DNA of 64,000 nt from Sphingopyxis sp. BSN-002 (GTDB lineage: Bacteria; Pseudomonadota; Alphaproteobacteria; Sphingomonadales; Sphingomonadaceae), in contig NZ_CP091804.1 in the NCBI RefSeq assembly GCF_022024275.1, positions 1,364,001 through 1,428,000 of the forward strand, written 5' to 3'. Below the pieces are notes generated by a model that searched no databases, was not told where the DNA came from, and was given only the letters and a program-made list of their open reading frames with translations. This document shows positions 34,047 to 42,443 of the stretch, in pieces. Each line of letters starts with the position of its first letter. The first letter of the stretch is position 1. The position numbers and the translations under genes are program-made.

Positions 34047-35051
34047 TCAGCTTTCGCGGACGACCAGATCCACAGGCATCATGCGCGACTCGACGGCGGC
34101 ACCCGCGACGAGATCGAGCACTTTCTGCGCCAGCAATTCGCCGCCCGTCGCCCAATCCTGCCGCACGCTGGTCAGCTTGGGTGAAAAGATCGAAGCGCCG
34201 GGCGAATCGTCAAAGCCGACGATCGACACATCGCCCGGAACCGAAAGCCCGCGCGCTTCGACCGCCTCGATCGCGCCCATCGCGATCGCGTCGTTCGCCG
34301 CAAAAATACCGTCGAACGCCTTGCCGCGCTCGAACAGGCGCGTCACGGCGTCGCGCCCCGCGGCGACGGTAAACGCACAGGCGATCTTGTCGACAATATC
34401 GGCATGTCCGCCTTTGAGCCCGGCCTCGAAGCCGCTCAGGCGATCCTCGACTTCGCCGTGCTGCGTTTCGCCGAGAAAGAGCAGCTTCTTCCTGGCGCGG
34501 CCAAGCAGATAGTCTGCGGCAAGACGGCCCCCTGCTCGGTTATCGCTGCCCACGACGATGCGTTCGGGCGGTCCATGGGCCGCACCCCAGACCACATAGG
34601 GCAACCCCATCGCCTCGATCGCTGCCGCCGCGTCATCATGGACGCCCTGTCCGAGCAGGATCACGCCGTCGGTCGAGGGTGGATGCTCGGCGAACAGGTC
34701 GATCGTGGTAAGCACCATGTTCTGGCCCGCCGCCGTCAGTTCCTGCATGATCCCGCCGAGCAGCGAGAGCGGATAGGGCTCGCTCATCAGACGGTCGTGC
34801 GACGGCGCCATTTCGATCACGACCGCAATCGTCCGCGTCCGCTGTTGCCGAAGGTTGCGCGCGGAGATGTTGAGCCGGTAGCCCATGCGCTCCGCGGTCT
34901 CGCGGATCAGTTTGCGCGTGCTCTCCCTGACTGTCGAATGGTTCGAGAGCGCGCGCGAGACGGTAATCTTCGCGACGCCGAGTTCTTTCGCGATATCCGC
35001 CATCGTCGGGCGCGCATTGCCGCCGCCCTGGGAACCGGTGCCACTTGCCAT
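34047..35051 (-). CDS. LacI-family transcriptional regulator
   Basis: A protein of 334 residues. The HTH (PTMADIAKELGVAKITVSRALSNHSTVRESTRKLI, about 17-50) is followed by a hinge helix and a periplasmic-binding-protein-like effector domain (DGVILLGQGV, FDGIFAANDAIAMGAIEA, VSIVGFDDSPGASIFSPKLTSVRQD). It is expected to repress the GH65-receptor-transporter genes until a sugar or sugar phosphate binds. ATG 35051 follows AAGGGGGCGGCC. The upstream open frame is not conserved-looking. Confidence 0.93.
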   Translation of the reverse strand: MASGTGSQGGGNARPTMADIAKELGVAKITVSRALSNHSTVRESTRKLIRETAERMGYRLNISARNLRQQRTRTIAVVIEMAPSHDRLMSEPYPLSLLGGIMQELTAAGQNMVLTTIDLFAEHPPSTDGVILLGQGVHDDAAAAIEAMGLPYVVWGAAHGPPERIVVGSDNRAGGRLAADYLLGRARKKLLFLGETQHGEVEDRLSGFEAGLKGGHADIVDKIACAFTVAAGRDAVTRLFERGKAFDGIFAANDAIAMGAIEAVEARGLSVPGDVSIVGFDDSPGASIFSPKLTSVRQDWATGGELLAQKVLDLVAGAAVESRMMPVDLVVRES

Positions 35052-35092
35052 GGCCGCCCCCTTAACGCGCGGCGGCGATGTTCCACAAGCGG

Positions 35093-36727
35093 TCAGTTCG
35101 TCCAGTAGATATAGTCCTGCCCGTCCTTCCACGGCGTATTGAGCGGCACGTCGATGCGCACCGGCCCCTCGATCAGCCCCGGCCAGATGGGCTTTGCCAT
35201 CCCCTTGTTCTGCGCCTCGATCATCGCGCGAAGCTGCGCGACACGCGCGGGGTCGCTTGCCGAAAGATCGTGCCGTTCGGTCGGATCGGCGGCGAGATTA
35301 TAGAGCCGCGCCTTTTCCGGCCGTTTGGTGACCTGCAGCTTCCAGTCGCCCATCCGTACCGCGCGATAGTCGCCCGAACGCCAGAAAAGCGCCTGACGCT
35401 TCGCCGGTCCCGCAAGGATATCCTCGCTGTCGACTACGCGGTCGGTCGGCACTTTTGCGCCCGCCGCAGCCGCGATGGTCGAGAATATGTCGATGTGCCC
35501 GGTCATGTCGGCCCGCGTCGATCCCGGCGCGATATGCCCCGGCCAGCGCATGAAGAAGGGCGTACGGATCCCGCCCTCGAAGAAGGTCGCCTTCCAGCCG
35601 CGGTACGGCGCGTTCAGGTTCGGGATGCCGTTGTACCAGGCTCCACCATTGTCGCTGGTGAAGATGACGAGCGTGTTGTCGTCGATCCCAGCCTCTTTCA
35701 GCTTTGCCATCACGTCGCCGATCCGCCGGTCGAGCTGCGCGATCATCGCGCCATAGACGCGCGTCTTGTGGTCCTTGATCTGCGGAAGTTTCGCATAATC
35801 CTCCTTCGTCGCCTGCAACGGCGTGTGCGGTGCGTTGAAGGCGAGATACATGAAGAAGGGCCGGTTCCTGTTCGCGTCGATCGCCTTGATCGCCTCGTCG
35901 GCGAAATAGTCGGTCATATGGCCCTTGGGATGGAAGCGCTTGCTGCCGTTGAAGGTCACGGCGTGACGCAGATTGGCCCAGATGAAGCGGTCGATCGGAT
36001 CCCACGGCAGCTTGGCATTGACCGTGTCCGGATCATCCTCGGGCAGGAACATCGCGCCGCCCGCCAGAATTGCGAGGCTCTCGTCGAAGCCCTGCGCCTG
36101 CGGCTGGAGCTTCGGTGCCTCGCCCAGATGCCATTTGCCGATGTGGAGCGTATGATAGCCCGCCGCCTTCACCGCCTCGGCGACCGTCACCTCGCTCGCC
36201 GGGACACCCATGTCGGGATAGTCCGGAATGTCGTCGGTGATCAGCTCCTTGTGAAACACCGTCTTCAGCGGTCCGATGCCGGCGCCGTGGGCCAGGTTTT
36301 CGGCGAACTGGACCGGAACCGCCGTATATTCGAAACCGAAGCGGGTGGGATAGCGGCCGGTCATCATCGCCGCGCGCGACGGCGAACAGGTCGCGTTCGC
36401 GGCATAGGCCGTGGTGAAGTTCAGACCTTGCTGTGCGAGCGCGTCGATGTTCGGCGTCTTGACGATTCCGCCCGCGACGCCGCCGCCATTCAGGCTGATA
36501 TCGTTCCAGCCCAGATCGTCGGCGACGATCAGGATGATGTTCGGCGGCCGCCTGCCCGCGGGAGCCGTCGCAGGACCTTTCTGCCAGACGACCGGGCGAT
36601 TGTCCTGCACCGGGTCGCGCCAGTCCTGAAGCATGCCGGGGATGCGATACTTGTTTTCCTGGAAACCCCAGTAACCGCCGGCGCCGATCAGCGCGACCAG
36701 GCCGAGCGCCACCCATCTTTTCTTCAT
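35093..36727 (-). CDS. Sulfatase, Cys-type, exported
   Basis: A protein of 544 residues of the alkaline-phosphatase superfamily. N-terminal hydrophobic helix 5-22 (signal or anchor) after KKR. Metal site ADDLGWND (D70, D71). Maturation motif C114-S-P-S-R, where Cys becomes formylglycine. HIGKWHLG and TSDNGGAW complete the active site. It hydrolyses a sulfate ester in the periplasm. A cognate formylglycine-generating enzyme is 1.4 kb away. It overlaps the upstream DUF1330-like gene by four bases (ATGA). The substrate is unknown; the context of catabolic genes suggests an aromatic or alicyclic sulfate ester. Confidence 0.93.
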   Translation of the reverse strand: MKKRWVALGLVALIGAGGYWGFQENKYRIPGMLQDWRDPVQDNRPVVWQKGPATAPAGRRPPNIILIVADDLGWNDISLNGGGVAGGIVKTPNIDALAQQGLNFTTAYAANATCSPSRAAMMTGRYPTRFGFEYTAVPVQFAENLAHGAGIGPLKTVFHKELITDDIPDYPDMGVPASEVTVAEAVKAAGYHTLHIGKWHLGEAPKLQPQAQGFDESLAILAGGAMFLPEDDPDTVNAKLPWDPIDRFIWANLRHAVTFNGSKRFHPKGHMTDYFADEAIKAIDANRNRPFFMYLAFNAPHTPLQATKEDYAKLPQIKDHKTRVYGAMIAQLDRRIGDVMAKLKEAGIDDNTLVIFTSDNGGAWYNGIPNLNAPYRGWKATFFEGGIRTPFFMRWPGHIAPGSTRADMTGHIDIFSTIAAAAGAKVPTDRVVDSEDILAGPAKRQALFWRSGDYRAVRMGDWKLQVTKRPEKARLYNLAADPTERHDLSASDPARVAQLRAMIEAQNKGMAKPIWPGLIEGPVRIDVPLNTPWKDGQDYIYWTN

Positions 36728-37383
36728 GCCGTCGTCCCCCACCCCAAGGTCAATATCATGATATGCGCGAGCGCCGCGAGCAGCGCGAGCGTCAACCCGA
36801 CGGTCGCGCGCGGGCTGGCGTAAAAGCCTATCTGACGCTGCGTCGGGAACGAAAAGGTCGTCTCGATCCCCAGCGTCTTGTTCGGATGCGCGGCGCGGAA
36901 CGCCGGGTCGCCCGCCATGCGGATCAGGTCGCGGCGGCTGCGGTACCGCATCGTCCCGACCAGCGACCAGCCGGGATCGGCGGCGGTGTTCCACGCGTCG
37001 ATATAGCCACCGACCTTGCGCCCGACGAACAGCGGGTGCCCGCCCCACCGCATCAGAGTCCGCACGAAGGGATCCGAATAGCGACGAAGCCATTCGCTCC
37101 CTTCGTGCGTCTCGCCGCTCGCGGGGTCGGTCACTGGCCCGGCCCGTGTGCGGACGAGATTGACCATCACGAACTCGCGTCCGTCGTCAGCCTCCAGAAA
37201 GGCGCGCAGTCGTTGGAGGTCATTGCCGGTCTCGGCCATGCGCGGCCCGAGCGTCGCCAGAAACGCGTCGATTTCCGTCGGGTCCAGCGGGCGCCGCCGG
37301 CCATCGTAAAAGAGCATGAAGCCGAGCCACAATGCCAGAGCACCCGCCCAGACGATGATCAGCAAAAGTGCCTGAACGCCCAT
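36724..37383 (-). CDS. Two-helix membrane protein with DUF1330-like domain
   Basis: A protein of 219 residues. Hydrophobic helices at about 3-26 and 192-214 flank a soluble domain. That domain contains EFVMVNLVRTRAG, GGHPLFVGRKVGGYIDAW and WSLVGTMRYRSRRDLIRMAGDPAFRAAHPNKTLG, the pattern of ferredoxin-like DUF1330/EthD dimeric barrels. Function is unknown. It is translationally coupled to the sulfatase gene and shares its promoter, so it is probably an envelope partner in sulfate-ester use. ATG 37383 is preceded by GGGGTGGGG. The open frame extends further upstream but crosses the probable operator. Confidence 0.7.
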   Translation of the reverse strand: MGVQALLLIIVWAGALALWLGFMLFYDGRRRPLDPTEIDAFLATLGPRMAETGNDLQRLRAFLEADDGREFVMVNLVRTRAGPVTDPASGETHEGSEWLRRYSDPFVRTLMRWGGHPLFVGRKVGGYIDAWNTAADPGWSLVGTMRYRSRRDLIRMAGDPAFRAAHPNKTLGIETTFSFPTQRQIGFYASPRATVGLTLALLAALAHIMILTLGWGTTA

Positions 37384-37416
37384 CCCCACCCCGTTTGGCC
37401 GTTGCCTTCGATATTG

Positions 37417-37438
37417 TGGCACTATATGTGTCATTATA
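37417..37438 (-). promoter_or_regulatory. Promoter and TetR-type operator of the sulfatase operon
   Basis: The dyad TGGCAC-TATAT-GTGTCA occupies 37417-37433. A perfect -10 TATAAT on the minus strand (37438-37433) abuts it, with TTAACC 18 nt upstream, so a bound repressor would cover the transcription start. The same dyad occurs at 40870-40886. Confidence 0.65.
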
Positions 37439-37506
37439 TCCGGTCAAACGCAAGATGGTTAAGTGCGACCATTGACGCAGACACCAAGCTGGGCCAGCGG
37501 AGGAGC

Positions 37507-38127
37507 ATGGCGGGGAAGGCAAGAACGGAAATGGCCGACGAAAGCCCGGACGCACGTCCCGACGGGCGGCGCGAGCGCAGCCGGTCGAGCCACAAGCGCA
37601 TCGTCGAGGCGATGATGGCGCTGATCGAGGGCGGCGACCTGATGCCCAGCGCTGCGCGCGTCGCCGAGGAAGCCGGCGTTGGCCTCCGCACCGTCTTCCG
37701 CCATTTCGACGATATGGATTCGCTCTACCGCGAGATTTCGCAGATCATCGGAGAGCGGATCTGGCCCGTGGTCACCGCACCCTATCCCGACAACGACTGG
37801 CGCGCCAATCTGCGCGATCTGACGCGGCGGCGCGTACGGGTGTTCGAAACGATGCTGCCCTATCGCCTCGCCGCGAACATCAAACGCTACCAGTCGCCCT
37901 ATCTGCTGGGACAATATGCGCAGGTCGTGACGATGGAGCGCGAACTGGTGCTGCGCCTGCTTCCCGGCGAAGTGAACGGCGACCTGTATTTCGTCGAGGC
38001 GCTGTGCGCGGCGCTGTCATTCCAGAACTGGCGCGCGATCCGGCAGGATCAGGGGCTGTCGGTCGAGGATGCGAGCGCGGTCGTTGCGCATATGGTCGAC
38101 GCGCTGGTCGCGGCCACCAAGACATGA
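37507..38127 (+). CDS. TetR-family regulator of the sulfatase locus
   Basis: A protein of 206 residues. The TetR HTH lies at about 24-70 (SHKRIVEAMMALIEGGDLMPSAARVAEEAGVGLRTVFRHFDDMDSLYREI) and is followed by an all-helical ligand domain. It diverges from the DUF1330-like/sulfatase operon and overlaps the formylglycine-generating-enzyme gene by four bases (ATGA). The dyad in both promoter regions of the locus is the likely operator. ATG 37507 has AGGAG only one base away; ATG 37531 is an alternative start that keeps the HTH. The ligand is unknown. Confidence 0.88.
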   Translation: MAGKARTEMADESPDARPDGRRERSRSSHKRIVEAMMALIEGGDLMPSAARVAEEAGVGLRTVFRHFDDMDSLYREISQIIGERIWPVVTAPYPDNDWRANLRDLTRRRVRVFETMLPYRLAANIKRYQSPYLLGQYAQVVTMERELVLRLLPGEVNGDLYFVEALCAALSFQNWRAIRQDQGLSVEDASAVVAHMVDALVAATKT

Positions 38128-39065
38128 TCCGCCCCGTCGCGCTGTCCGCGCTGATCCTGCTTGGGGCGCTCACGGCCTGCGACGAGACCAAGGACAACAA
38201 GGTCGCCGACGCGAAGCCGCCCGCATGCCCGGCGATGCCAAAGACCGACTATGTCTGGATCCCCGGCGCGACTTTCGCCATGGGCGCCGACGCGCATCTA
38301 CCCGAAGAGGGTCCGGCGCGCGAGGTGACGGTCGCAGGCTTCTGGATGGCGACGCATGAGGTTACCAACGCCGAATTTGCGGAGTTCGTGAAGGCGACCG
38401 GGTACAAGACCCTCGCCGAGCAAGACCCGCCGAAGCTGCCCGGCGCGCCGCCCGACATGCTGATCCCGGGATCGGCGGTGTTCACCGCGCCGACCGACGG
38501 CAATCCGAACTGGTGGCGCTGGGTCGTCGGCGCCGAGTGGCGCCATCCCGCCGGCCCCAAGACCGACATCGCCGGCCTCGACCGCGATCCGGTCGTCCAG
38601 ATCGGCTACGAAGACGCGCTCGCCTATGCGAAGTGGCGGGGCAAGGCGCTGCCAAGCGAGGAACAGTGGGAGCTGGCCGCATCGACCGGCGGCGCCGACC
38701 GCAATGTGCCCGTCGGCAAGGACGGCAAGCCGCGCGCCAACTATTATCAGGGCACCTTCCCGGTCCGCGATCTCGGCACCGACGGCTTCACCGGCCGCGC
38801 CCCCGTCGCCTGCTTCCCCCCCGACGATCACGGCGTGTACGATCTGATCGGCAATGTCTGGGAATGGACGACGAGCAAGGCGGGCGCCGAAACCAACGTC
38901 ATCAAGGGCGGCAGCTTCCTTTGCGCCGCCAATTATTGCGCGCGCTACCGTCCCGCCGCGCGCCAGTTCCAGGAGCGCGGACTAGGCACCGATCATATCG
39001 GCTTTCGCCTGATCGACACGGCGCGCCCGGCGCCGGCGGACCCAGCGCCAGACAAGCGCGGATAG
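38124..39065 (+). CDS. Formylglycine-generating enzyme with lipoprotein signal (SUMF1/FGE family)
   Basis: A protein of 313 residues. The N-terminus has a lipobox (GALTAC, C19). The FGE-sulfatase domain (about 40-303) contains WIPGATFAMGAD, THEVTNAEFAEFV, ALPSEEQWELAA, GNVWEWT and the C-terminal GGSFLCAANYCARYRPAARQ. The two Cys, C267 and C272, have the spacing of the copper-binding pair of true aerobic FGE (CHRSYC in human SUMF1). It should convert the Cys of CxPSR/CxPTR motifs to formylglycine. The signal places it in the periplasm, where both neighbouring sulfatases are exported. Its 3' end overlaps the facing sulfatase gene by 84 bases. Confidence 0.9.
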   Translation: MIRPVALSALILLGALTACDETKDNKVADAKPPACPAMPKTDYVWIPGATFAMGADAHLPEEGPAREVTVAGFWMATHEVTNAEFAEFVKATGYKTLAEQDPPKLPGAPPDMLIPGSAVFTAPTDGNPNWWRWVVGAEWRHPAGPKTDIAGLDRDPVVQIGYEDALAYAKWRGKALPSEEQWELAASTGGADRNVPVGKDGKPRANYYQGTFPVRDLGTDGFTGRAPVACFPPDDHGVYDLIGNVWEWTTSKAGAETNVIKGGSFLCAANYCARYRPAARQFQERGLGTDHIGFRLIDTARPAPADPAPDKRG

Positions 39066-40847
39066 CAGCAACAATATCCCGCCGAGGATCAGCCCCGCCT
39101 TGATCGCGCGCGTCTTGCCCTGACGCTCCCACGCATAACGGTTGATCTGCTCGTCCGCGGTATAGCCCGCGGGCATGTCGAGTACGCCGTTCGCTTTCGC
39201 ATAGGCGGCATAATCGGCCTGCATCGCGGCGAAGCGGTCGGGCATCGCGGCAGACAGGTCGTTCGTCTCGCCGGGATCGGTCTTGAGATCGTAGAGCCGC
39301 CACTTGCCGTCGCCGGTCGGCGCGAGGTTGCGCACCAGCTTGTAATCGCCGCGGAAGAGCGCGGCGTTGCCTGACAGTTCATAGCCGATCGGTGTGTCGC
39401 CGTGGACGCTCGCTTCCACGCCTTCGAGCATCGGAACAAGGCTGCGCCCCGTGACCGGTTCGACCGCCTGGCCGTTCCAGCTGTCCCCGTGACCCGCCAC
39501 GCCGGCGAGGTCGGTCAGCGTCGGCAGGATGTCGGTGACATGCGCCAGACCGCTGTTGATCGTGCCCGCACGGACCTGCGGATTGCCCGGCCAGGCGATG
39601 ATCAATGGCGATCGCAGCCCGCCTTCGGACGCGGTGAACTTGTAGCCCGACAGCGGCGAAGCCGACGCGCTCGCCCAGCCCGGTCCGACCGCGCTGAAAC
39701 TGCCGCGGCGTCCGATGTTCGCGGTCGACGTGTCATATTTGCTGTTCAGGAACAGCCGGTTGATCGTGCGGTTGAAGGGATTCGTCGGCTCGGGGCCGTT
39801 GTCCGACAGGAAGACGAAGATCGTGTTGTCATAGTCGCCGGTCGCCTTGAGGTGCGCGACGAGGCGGCCGATTTCGCGGTCCATCGCGGTCGCCATCCCG
39901 CCATAAGCCTGCATCACGCGGATCTGCGCCGCGCGCTCCTCGGCATCGAGCTTAGCCCAGTCGGGCGTCGTTCCCATCGTCACGATCGGCGTTCCGGCGG
40001 GCACGATGCCGAGCGCCGCGGCGCGCTTTGCCCGTGCTTCGCGAAGCGCGGTCCAGCCGTCGCGATACATCTTCGAATAGCGTGCAATGTCGCTGTCGGG
40101 CGCCTGCACGGGGATATGGTTGGCCAGGAAATTGACCGACGCGAGGAACGGCTTTCCGCTCGCGCGGTCGGCCTCGATATAGTCGATCATCTTCTGCACG
40201 ACGAAGTGCGACGAATAATAATCCTTGGGCAGCGTGACGGGCTTGCCATTCTCGCTCCACGCCGCGGTTGCGTACATGCCCTCGATCGGCCGCTGCTCGA
40301 AATTGTCGGCGCCCGCGTCGGCGAGGCTGTAGGCGCGGTCGTAGCCGCGCGCCTGCGGCAGGCGTTTCGCATCGCTGCCAAGATGCCATTTCCCGGTCAG
40401 GTAGGTGCGATACCCCGCCGCCTTCAGAAGCTGCGCGATCGTCACGACGCGGAAGTTCATCACCGTGTCGTATCCGGGCTTGCCGCGGTGCGCATCGGGG
40501 ATCGTCTCGGGCATGTTGCCGAGCCCGTTGCGGTGATTCATCGTCCCCGTCTGGAGCATCGCGCGCGTCGGCGAGCAGGACCCGGCGACATGGAAGTTCG
40601 AAAAGCGTACCCCGGCCTTCGCGAGCGCATCGATGTTCGGCGTCGCCATCTCGCCGCCGAACGCGCCGACGTCGCTGAACCCCCAGTCGTCGGCGAGCAG
40701 GATCACGATATTGGGATGGCGCGGCGACGCCGGACTGGCCTGGGCCAGCGCCGGCGCCGCCGCTAGCAGGAACAATGAGGCGATGATGGCGCTGCGGCTC
40801 CGGACCACACGACCCGGCCCCCTCCCGGCTTCCGCGCGCACTGCCAT
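38982..40847 (-). CDS. Arylsulfatase, Cys-type, with C-terminal membrane anchor
   Basis: A protein of 621 residues. Sec signal about 18-36 (LAAAPALAQAS). Metal site LADDWGFSD. Maturation motif C91-S-P-T-R. LTGKWHLG, FLSDNGPEPT and KFTASEGGLRSP follow. The C-terminus has a hydrophobic helix (AGLILGGILLLLSALVWRWV) followed by an Arg-rich tail, so the enzyme should face the periplasm anchored at its C-terminus. The gene converges on the FGE gene and overlaps its end. GGGGAGAGACG before ATG 40847 is the ribosome binding site. It carries the same upstream dyad as the other sulfatase operon. Confidence 0.93.
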   Translation of the reverse strand: MAVRAEAGRGPGRVVRSRSAIIASLFLLAAAPALAQASPASPRHPNIVILLADDWGFSDVGAFGGEMATPNIDALAKAGVRFSNFHVAGSCSPTRAMLQTGTMNHRNGLGNMPETIPDAHRGKPGYDTVMNFRVVTIAQLLKAAGYRTYLTGKWHLGSDAKRLPQARGYDRAYSLADAGADNFEQRPIEGMYATAAWSENGKPVTLPKDYYSSHFVVQKMIDYIEADRASGKPFLASVNFLANHIPVQAPDSDIARYSKMYRDGWTALREARAKRAAALGIVPAGTPIVTMGTTPDWAKLDAEERAAQIRVMQAYGGMATAMDREIGRLVAHLKATGDYDNTIFVFLSDNGPEPTNPFNRTINRLFLNSKYDTSTANIGRRGSFSAVGPGWASASASPLSGYKFTASEGGLRSPLIIAWPGNPQVRAGTINSGLAHVTDILPTLTDLAGVAGHGDSWNGQAVEPVTGRSLVPMLEGVEASVHGDTPIGYELSGNAALFRGDYKLVRNLAPTGDGKWRLYDLKTDPGETNDLSAAMPDRFAAMQADYAAYAKANGVLDMPAGYTADEQINRYAWERQGKTRAIKAGLILGGILLLLSALVWRWVRRRRARRVDQAKADMIGA

Positions 40848-40866
40848 CGTCTCTCCCCTGCGATTC

Positions 40867-40889
40867 TTTTGGCATTTGATATGTCAAAA
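40867..40889. promoter_or_regulatory. TetR-type operator between arylsulfatase and crotonase genes
   Basis: TTTTGGCAT-TTGAT-ATGTCAAAA, a 23-bp dyad with one mismatch. Its core (40870-40886) equals TGGCAy-N5-rTGTCA at 37417. On the minus strand it includes a perfect TTGACA. Confidence 0.65.
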
Positions 40890-40963
40890 GATGGCCGAGT
40901 CAATGCCGCTCTTGGCACCGGCGGTCATCCATGCTGTGCAGCGAAGAAACAAAGGAGAGCGCG

Positions 40964-41692
40964 ATGGGTGAACTGGTTTTGCGGGAAGATGCTGGCGGCA
41001 TCGCGACGTTGACGCTCAACCGCCCCGACAAGCGCAACGCGCTCAACCTCGCGCTGTGGAGCGAGCTCGACGCGCATGTCGACGCGATCGCCGCGGCAGG
41101 CGATGCAATCGGCGCCGTGATTTTGCGCGCGAACGGCCCCAGCTTCTGCGCGGGCAACGACCTGAAGGAACGCGGGCTGGAAACGCCGCGCCCGCGCTAT
41201 CAGGCCTCGATCGTCACCAAGCTCGCCGAGCTGCCGCAGCCGCTGATCGTCGCGGTGCAGGGCGGCTGCTTCACCGGCGGGCTCGAACTCGCGCTGGCGG
41301 GCGACATCATCGTCGCGGGCGAGAGCGCGAATTTCGCCGACACCCACGGCAAGTTCGGGCTGGTGCCGATCTGGGGGATGAGCCAGCGACTACCGCGCCG
41401 CGTCGGCGAATGGAAGGCGCGCGAGATAAGCTTCACCGGCCTGCCGGTCAGCAGCGCCGAGGCGGCGCGGATCGGTCTCGCCAATCACTGCGTCGCCGAC
41501 GCCGATCTGGATGCGACCGCGCGCCGCCTTGCCGAAGCGATCGCGGCGCAATCGCGGCATAGCGTCTTCGCCTACAAACGGCTCTACCGCGAACAGGCCG
41601 ACCTCGCGCTCGATGCCGGGCTGGAGCATGAGGTCGCGAACAGCGCCGGGGTCGCGCCTGATATGGCCGAACGCGTCGCGGGCTTCAGATAA
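40964..41692 (+). CDS. Enoyl-CoA hydratase/isomerase family protein (crotonase)
   Basis: A protein of 242 residues. The oxyanion-hole segments are SFCAGNDLKER and GGCFTGGLELALAGDI. The first catalytic Glu (GGLELAL) is present, but the second position reads FADTHGKFG with no Glu, as in several crotonases of uncertain reaction. It acts on an acyl-CoA thioester in the cytoplasm. AAGGAGAGCGCG precedes ATG 40964; an ATG at 40931 has no ribosome binding site. It is divergent from the arylsulfatase and may share its operator. It converges with the lactonase-like gene with an 8-base overlap. Confidence 0.88.
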   Translation: MGELVLREDAGGIATLTLNRPDKRNALNLALWSELDAHVDAIAAAGDAIGAVILRANGPSFCAGNDLKERGLETPRPRYQASIVTKLAELPQPLIVAVQGGCFTGGLELALAGDIIVAGESANFADTHGKFGLVPIWGMSQRLPRRVGEWKAREISFTGLPVSSAEAARIGLANHCVADADLDATARRLAEAIAAQSRHSVFAYKRLYREQADLALDAGLEHEVANSAGVAPDMAERVAGFR

Positions 41693-42443
41693 TCGGCTTA
41701 CCCTCTTCGACGCTCGCCCATTGGCGGCCGTCATGGCCGAACAGGATATGCGCGCCCGCACGGCGGCGCTGGTCGAGAAACTCCATCGTCCTGAGGCCCG
41801 CTTCGCGATCGACGACCGCCTTTTGCAGGATCATCAGGTCGAGGTTGCGCTCAGTATAGCAGCAGTCCGCCGCGAGCAGGATTTCGTGCCCGTTCGGCAG
41901 TTTGACGAGGACGCTCTGGTGCCCCGGGGTATGGCCATAGGTGGGCACGATCCGCACGCTGCCGTCGCCGAACAGGTCGAGCTCGCCGTCGATCGCCTTC
42001 ACCGGCTGACCCGTCGCATAGTCGACCGCCTCGTACAGCCCCGCCTCTTCGGTCGCCTGCGCCGCCGCAAGTTCGCGCGACTGCACGATCATGGTCGCAT
42101 TGGGCAGGCTGGCATTGCCGCCGCAATGGTCGATATGAAGGTGCGAGTTGATCACCCAGTCGATACTCGCGGGATCGACCTCGATGCTCTTCAGCCGCGC
42201 CGCAATCTCCTGTCCCTCGAAATATTGCAGCCCGAACTTGTTGGGCGGCAGCGCGGTTTCGAGCGTGCGGCGGTAGCGCACGCCCATGCCGGTATCGAAC
42301 AGCGCGCGGCCCTTGGGATGATCGATCAGATAGGAAGGAACCGGCCCCTTGAGATAATCGCCCTCCTCGCCCTCGATGAAATAGCCCGGGCGGCACTGGA
42401 ACCAGCCGGTGTTGAAGGCATAGAGGCGAAGCGTATCGCTCAC
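41685..42443 (-). CDS. MBL-fold hydrolase, N-acyl-homoserine-lactonase family
   Basis: A protein of 252 residues. NSHLHIDHCGG is the HxHxDH metal motif. YGHTPGHQS, LAADCCYT and LFGHDG complete the dinuclear zinc site. The overall pattern (PVPSYLIDHPKGRALFDTGM) is that of the AiiA/AttM lactonase family. It could open a lactone ring in a catabolic pathway or degrade acyl-homoserine lactones. Placement downstream of an SDR and a crotonase (4-base overlap) favours a catabolic lactone. No signal peptide. Confidence 0.88.
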   Translation of the reverse strand: MSDTLRLYAFNTGWFQCRPGYFIEGEEGDYLKGPVPSYLIDHPKGRALFDTGMGVRYRRTLETALPPNKFGLQYFEGQEIAARLKSIEVDPASIDWVINSHLHIDHCGGNASLPNATMIVQSRELAAAQATEEAGLYEAVDYATGQPVKAIDGELDLFGDGSVRIVPTYGHTPGHQSVLVKLPNGHEILLAADCCYTERNLDLMILQKAVVDREAGLRTMEFLDQRRRAGAHILFGHDGRQWASVEEGKPII

